NCBI GenBank assembly: GCA_020634615.1
Contig: JACKBI010000003.1
Span: 248,001 to 312,000, forward strand
Source of the DNA: Anaerolineales bacterium
GTDB taxonomy: Bacteria; Chloroflexota; Anaerolineae; JAAEKA01
DNA: 64,000 nucleotides
Reading direction: 5' to 3'
The position numbers and the translations under genes are program-made. Below are positions 62,276-64,000 of the stretch, in pieces. A model generated the notes under the pieces. The model worked only from the letters and a program-made list of their open reading frames with translations, did no database searches and was not told the origin of the DNA. Every line of letters begins with the position of its first letter. Position 1 is the first letter of the stretch.

Positions 62276-62974
62276 ATGGCCTCCAAAGCTGGTAATGTGA
62301 CCGTCATCGATCGAATGCAACAGCAAATCGCTGCATGGGAAGCGGCGGCCGACCCGCGAGCAGTCTTTCTGGACTGCTATCGCTGCATGACCGAGAACGT
62401 CCTCGCGGCCATCGACGGCGGTGAATTCAACGACGCGGCCTGGGTCAGCGACCTTCTGGGGCGTTTTGCTGAATACTACTTTACGGCGCTGGATGAATAT
62501 GACGCAGACGCCGGAGCCACGCCGGCAGTCTGGCGACTGGCCCACGACCAGGCGCTGCACCACCACACAGCCGTCCTGCAAAAGATGCTGCTGGGGATCA
62601 ACGCCCACATCAACTATGACCTGGTGTTCGCTCTGTCCGACCTGCTGGCGCCGGAGTGGGAACAACTGACGCCAACACTGCGCGAAGCACGCTTTGCTGA
62701 CCATTGCCACGTCAACGCGATCATCGGGCGCACCATTGACACAGTACAAGACGACGTGATCGATCGCTACAGCCCGCTCATGGTTCTGGTGGACAAACTG
62801 CTGGGGCCGCTGGACGAGCTGATTGCCTCGCGGCTGATCGCCGACTGGCGCGATGACGTGTGGAAGCAGGCGGTGCGCTACCTGGAGATGACCAGCAGCG
62901 ACGAGCGCGACGAACTGCGCCGCGAGGTGGAAGCGGCAACGCTGCACAAAGCCGGGTTCATTCTGTTGCGCTAA
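62276..62974 (+). CDS. DUF5995-like protein
   Basis: 232 residues, mostly helical, with 'HHHTAVLQKMLLGINAHINY' followed by DLVFALSD, which matches the DUF5995 family. A conserved His/Asn/Asp-rich helix suggests a metal site (inference). Soluble; no signal peptide. No strong ribosome site before ATG 62276. Function unknown. Confidence 0.65.
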   Translation: MASKAGNVTVIDRMQQQIAAWEAAADPRAVFLDCYRCMTENVLAAIDGGEFNDAAWVSDLLGRFAEYYFTALDEYDADAGATPAVWRLAHDQALHHHTAVLQKMLLGINAHINYDLVFALSDLLAPEWEQLTPTLREARFADHCHVNAIIGRTIDTVQDDVIDRYSPLMVLVDKLLGPLDELIASRLIADWRDDVWKQAVRYLEMTSSDERDELRREVEAATLHKAGFILLR

Positions 62975-62991
62975 GAAAGAGATGACGAACG

Positions 62992-63678
62992 ATGTTTACA
63001 GGTTTTCCCATTGAAGGACTGACATTTCTGGCCGACCTTGCGCAAAACAACAACCGCGAGTGGTTCGAGGCGCGCCGCGAGGTGTATCAAACCGCTCTGC
63101 TGGAGCCGGCGCTGGCGTTTGTCGAAACGCTGGGCGAGCGGCTGAGGGAAATCGCGCCGCATATCCGCTTCGATACGCGCACCAACGGCGCCGGCAGCCT
63201 GATGCGTATCCACCGCGACGTGCGTTTCGCTAAGGACAAGTCCCCCTACCACGACTACGTCAGCGGGCTGCTGTGGGAAGGCGCGGGCAAGAAGAACAAC
63301 TGCCCGGCGTTCGGTTTCCAACTGATCCCCGAAGGGCTGGGGCTGATGGCGGGCCAGTTCATGTTCACCAAGGAAGGTCTGGATAGCTATCGCGCCGCAG
63401 TGCTGGACGAGGAATTCGGCACCGCGTTGGCAAAGATCTGCAACGATCTGCGCGGCCGGCCAGGCTACGAGCTTGGCGGTGAGGCGTTGAAGACCGTGCC
63501 GAGGGGCTTCGATGCCGATCACCCGCGCGCCGATTTACTTCGCTACAAGGGCCTTTACGCGCACCCGCCCCGGCTGACCGGTCCGCTGCTCAGCTCACCT
63601 GATCTCGTCGACGCCTGCATGGCTCACTTCGTTATCATGGCGCCGTTGCAGCAATGGCTGGTAACGGCGACGCAGTAA
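62992..63678 (+). CDS. DUF2461 (TIGR02453) family protein
   Basis: 228 residues. The characteristic start 'FLADLAQNNNREWFEARREV' is followed by 'RIHRDVRFAKDKSPYHDYVS' and 'GFDADHPRADLLRYKGLYAH'. Widespread bacterial family of unknown biochemical function. Seventeen bases after the DUF5995 gene, so likely co-transcribed. No terminator seen before the next promoter. Confidence 0.85.
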   Translation: MFTGFPIEGLTFLADLAQNNNREWFEARREVYQTALLEPALAFVETLGERLREIAPHIRFDTRTNGAGSLMRIHRDVRFAKDKSPYHDYVSGLLWEGAGKKNNCPAFGFQLIPEGLGLMAGQFMFTKEGLDSYRAAVLDEEFGTALAKICNDLRGRPGYELGGEALKTVPRGFDADHPRADLLRYKGLYAHPPRLTGPLLSSPDLVDACMAHFVIMAPLQQWLVTATQ

Positions 63679-63779
63679 TGCTCGACCACCCAACTCTGGT
63701 CCGGTGCGTTGTTCTGTAAGAAACTTCGCTCGTGCTATATGGGTCGAGACAGAGCCATGAAAATCGCCAAGAAAATCGC

Positions 63780-63808
63780 TTGCACAATGCTATCACATAT
63801 AGTATCAT
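63780..63808 (+). promoter_or_regulatory. Promoter with overlapping palindrome before hicA-like gene
   Basis: TTGCAC (63780-63785), 17 bases, TATCAT (63803-63808). ATGCTAT-N5-ATAGTAT (63787-63805, six of seven matching) fills the spacer, a likely operator. ATG 63815 is only six bases past the -10, implying a leaderless mRNA. Confidence 0.5.
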
Positions 63809-63814
63809 TTTGAA

Positions 63815-64000
63815 ATGGGCAGAGCGGACAAAATCCTGGAAAAGATGCGTAGCAACCCGCAAGATTGGCGCATCGATGACCTAAAAACGGTTGCTCGCGC
63901 TTTGGATATTGAGTGGCGACAACGTGGTACCAGCCATGTGGTTTTTGTTCGCTCCGATGGGGCCACATTGCCGGTTCCTGCTCGCCGCCAAATCAAACCT
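63815..64000 (+). CDS. HicA-like toxin (cut by right edge)
   Basis: 62 codons to the window end from ATG 63815: 'KILEKMRSNPQDWRIDDLKT', then 'RQRGTSHVVFVRSDGATLPV' and 'PARRQIKP'. The RxxGTSHxxF catalytic-His motif and the late PxRRxIKP match HicA toxins. Differs clearly from the HicA at 56750. A hicB partner would lie beyond the edge. Likely autoregulated through the palindrome in its promoter. Confidence 0.75.
   Translation, partial: MGRADKILEKMRSNPQDWRIDDLKTVARALDIEWRQRGTSHVVFVRSDGATLPVPARRQIKP

Overview
The window is a GC-rich bacterial chromosome segment, most likely from a Chloroflexota (Anaerolineae/Caldilineae-like) bacterium. That assignment is inferred from gene style, not from a marker gene. 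The hints are Thr/Pro-rich lipoproteins with SH3-like domains, a large BTAD-ATPase-TPR regulator, many dense co-oriented gene blocks with frequent GTG/TTG starts, NfeD-flotillin and HicAB pairs, and a complete-looking acyl-CoA carboxylation gene set. No rRNA, tRNA or CRISPR array was seen.

Layout. 1-570: start of a secreted CBM9-like protein, cut by the left edge. 1018-6757: surface-polysaccharide operon (GDP-fucose synthase, thymidylate-kinase-like protein, APH-type kinase, glycosyltransferase, flippase). 7006-13818: lipoproteins, 6-phosphofructokinase, an acetyltransferase and oligoendopeptidase F. 14013-20716: a BREX-like ATPase (BrxD/DUF2791 type) and an Lhr-like helicase, now broken. The ATPase has several frameshifts, and about 2.5 kb of decayed DNA (a lipoprotein pseudogene, an attC-like hairpin, a small pseudogene) separates the two. 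20721-29105 (minus): an apparent ethylmalonyl-CoA pathway block: two MaoC-type hydratase genes, a B12 acyl-CoA mutase large subunit, a CitE/HpcH-type lyase, an acyl-CoA dehydrogenase, and a crotonyl-CoA carboxylase/reductase fused to four CBS domains. A GxxExxY nuclease-fold gene bounded by inverted repeats sits between the two hydratase genes. 29310-33264: methyltransferase-like protein and a SARP/AfsR-like regulator. 33551-37638: secreted metalloprotease and class III fructose-bisphosphatase. 37768-47942 (minus): glycerol catabolism (glpF, dhaK, dhaL, glpK; then an aminotransferase and glpABC). 48489-52502: manC, a DsbA-like lipoprotein whose first active-site cysteine codon is TGA (probable selenocysteine), an acetyltransferase, a hydrolase and a Cys-rich protein. 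52779-55210: a 43-residue membrane protein divergent from NfeD-flotillin. 55450-64000: a zinc dehydrogenase, HicBA, a DUF1624 membrane protein, a propionyl/acetyl-CoA carboxylase set (beta, biotin carboxylase, biotin carrier), DUF5995 and DUF2461 proteins, and a second HicA cut by the right edge.

How they fit together. The carboxylase, mutase, Ccr, dehydrogenase, hydratase and lyase genes together suggest assimilation of C2/C4 acyl-CoA units and recycling of propionyl-CoA. Glycerol genes feed dihydroxyacetone phosphate into central metabolism, where PFK and FBPase set direction. manC and the 1018 gene are two steps of GDP-fucose supply for the polysaccharide operon.

Three repeat systems run through the intergenic DNA. 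One is a ~90-bp MITE-like element with GACTTCGGAAGTC ends. The second is a set of long hairpins built from iterated degenerate words, most of them inside operons. The third is the inverted-repeat-bounded GxxExxY element. The most striking single observations are the TGA-containing DsbA-like gene with a hairpin at SECIS distance, and the Ccr-CBS fusion.
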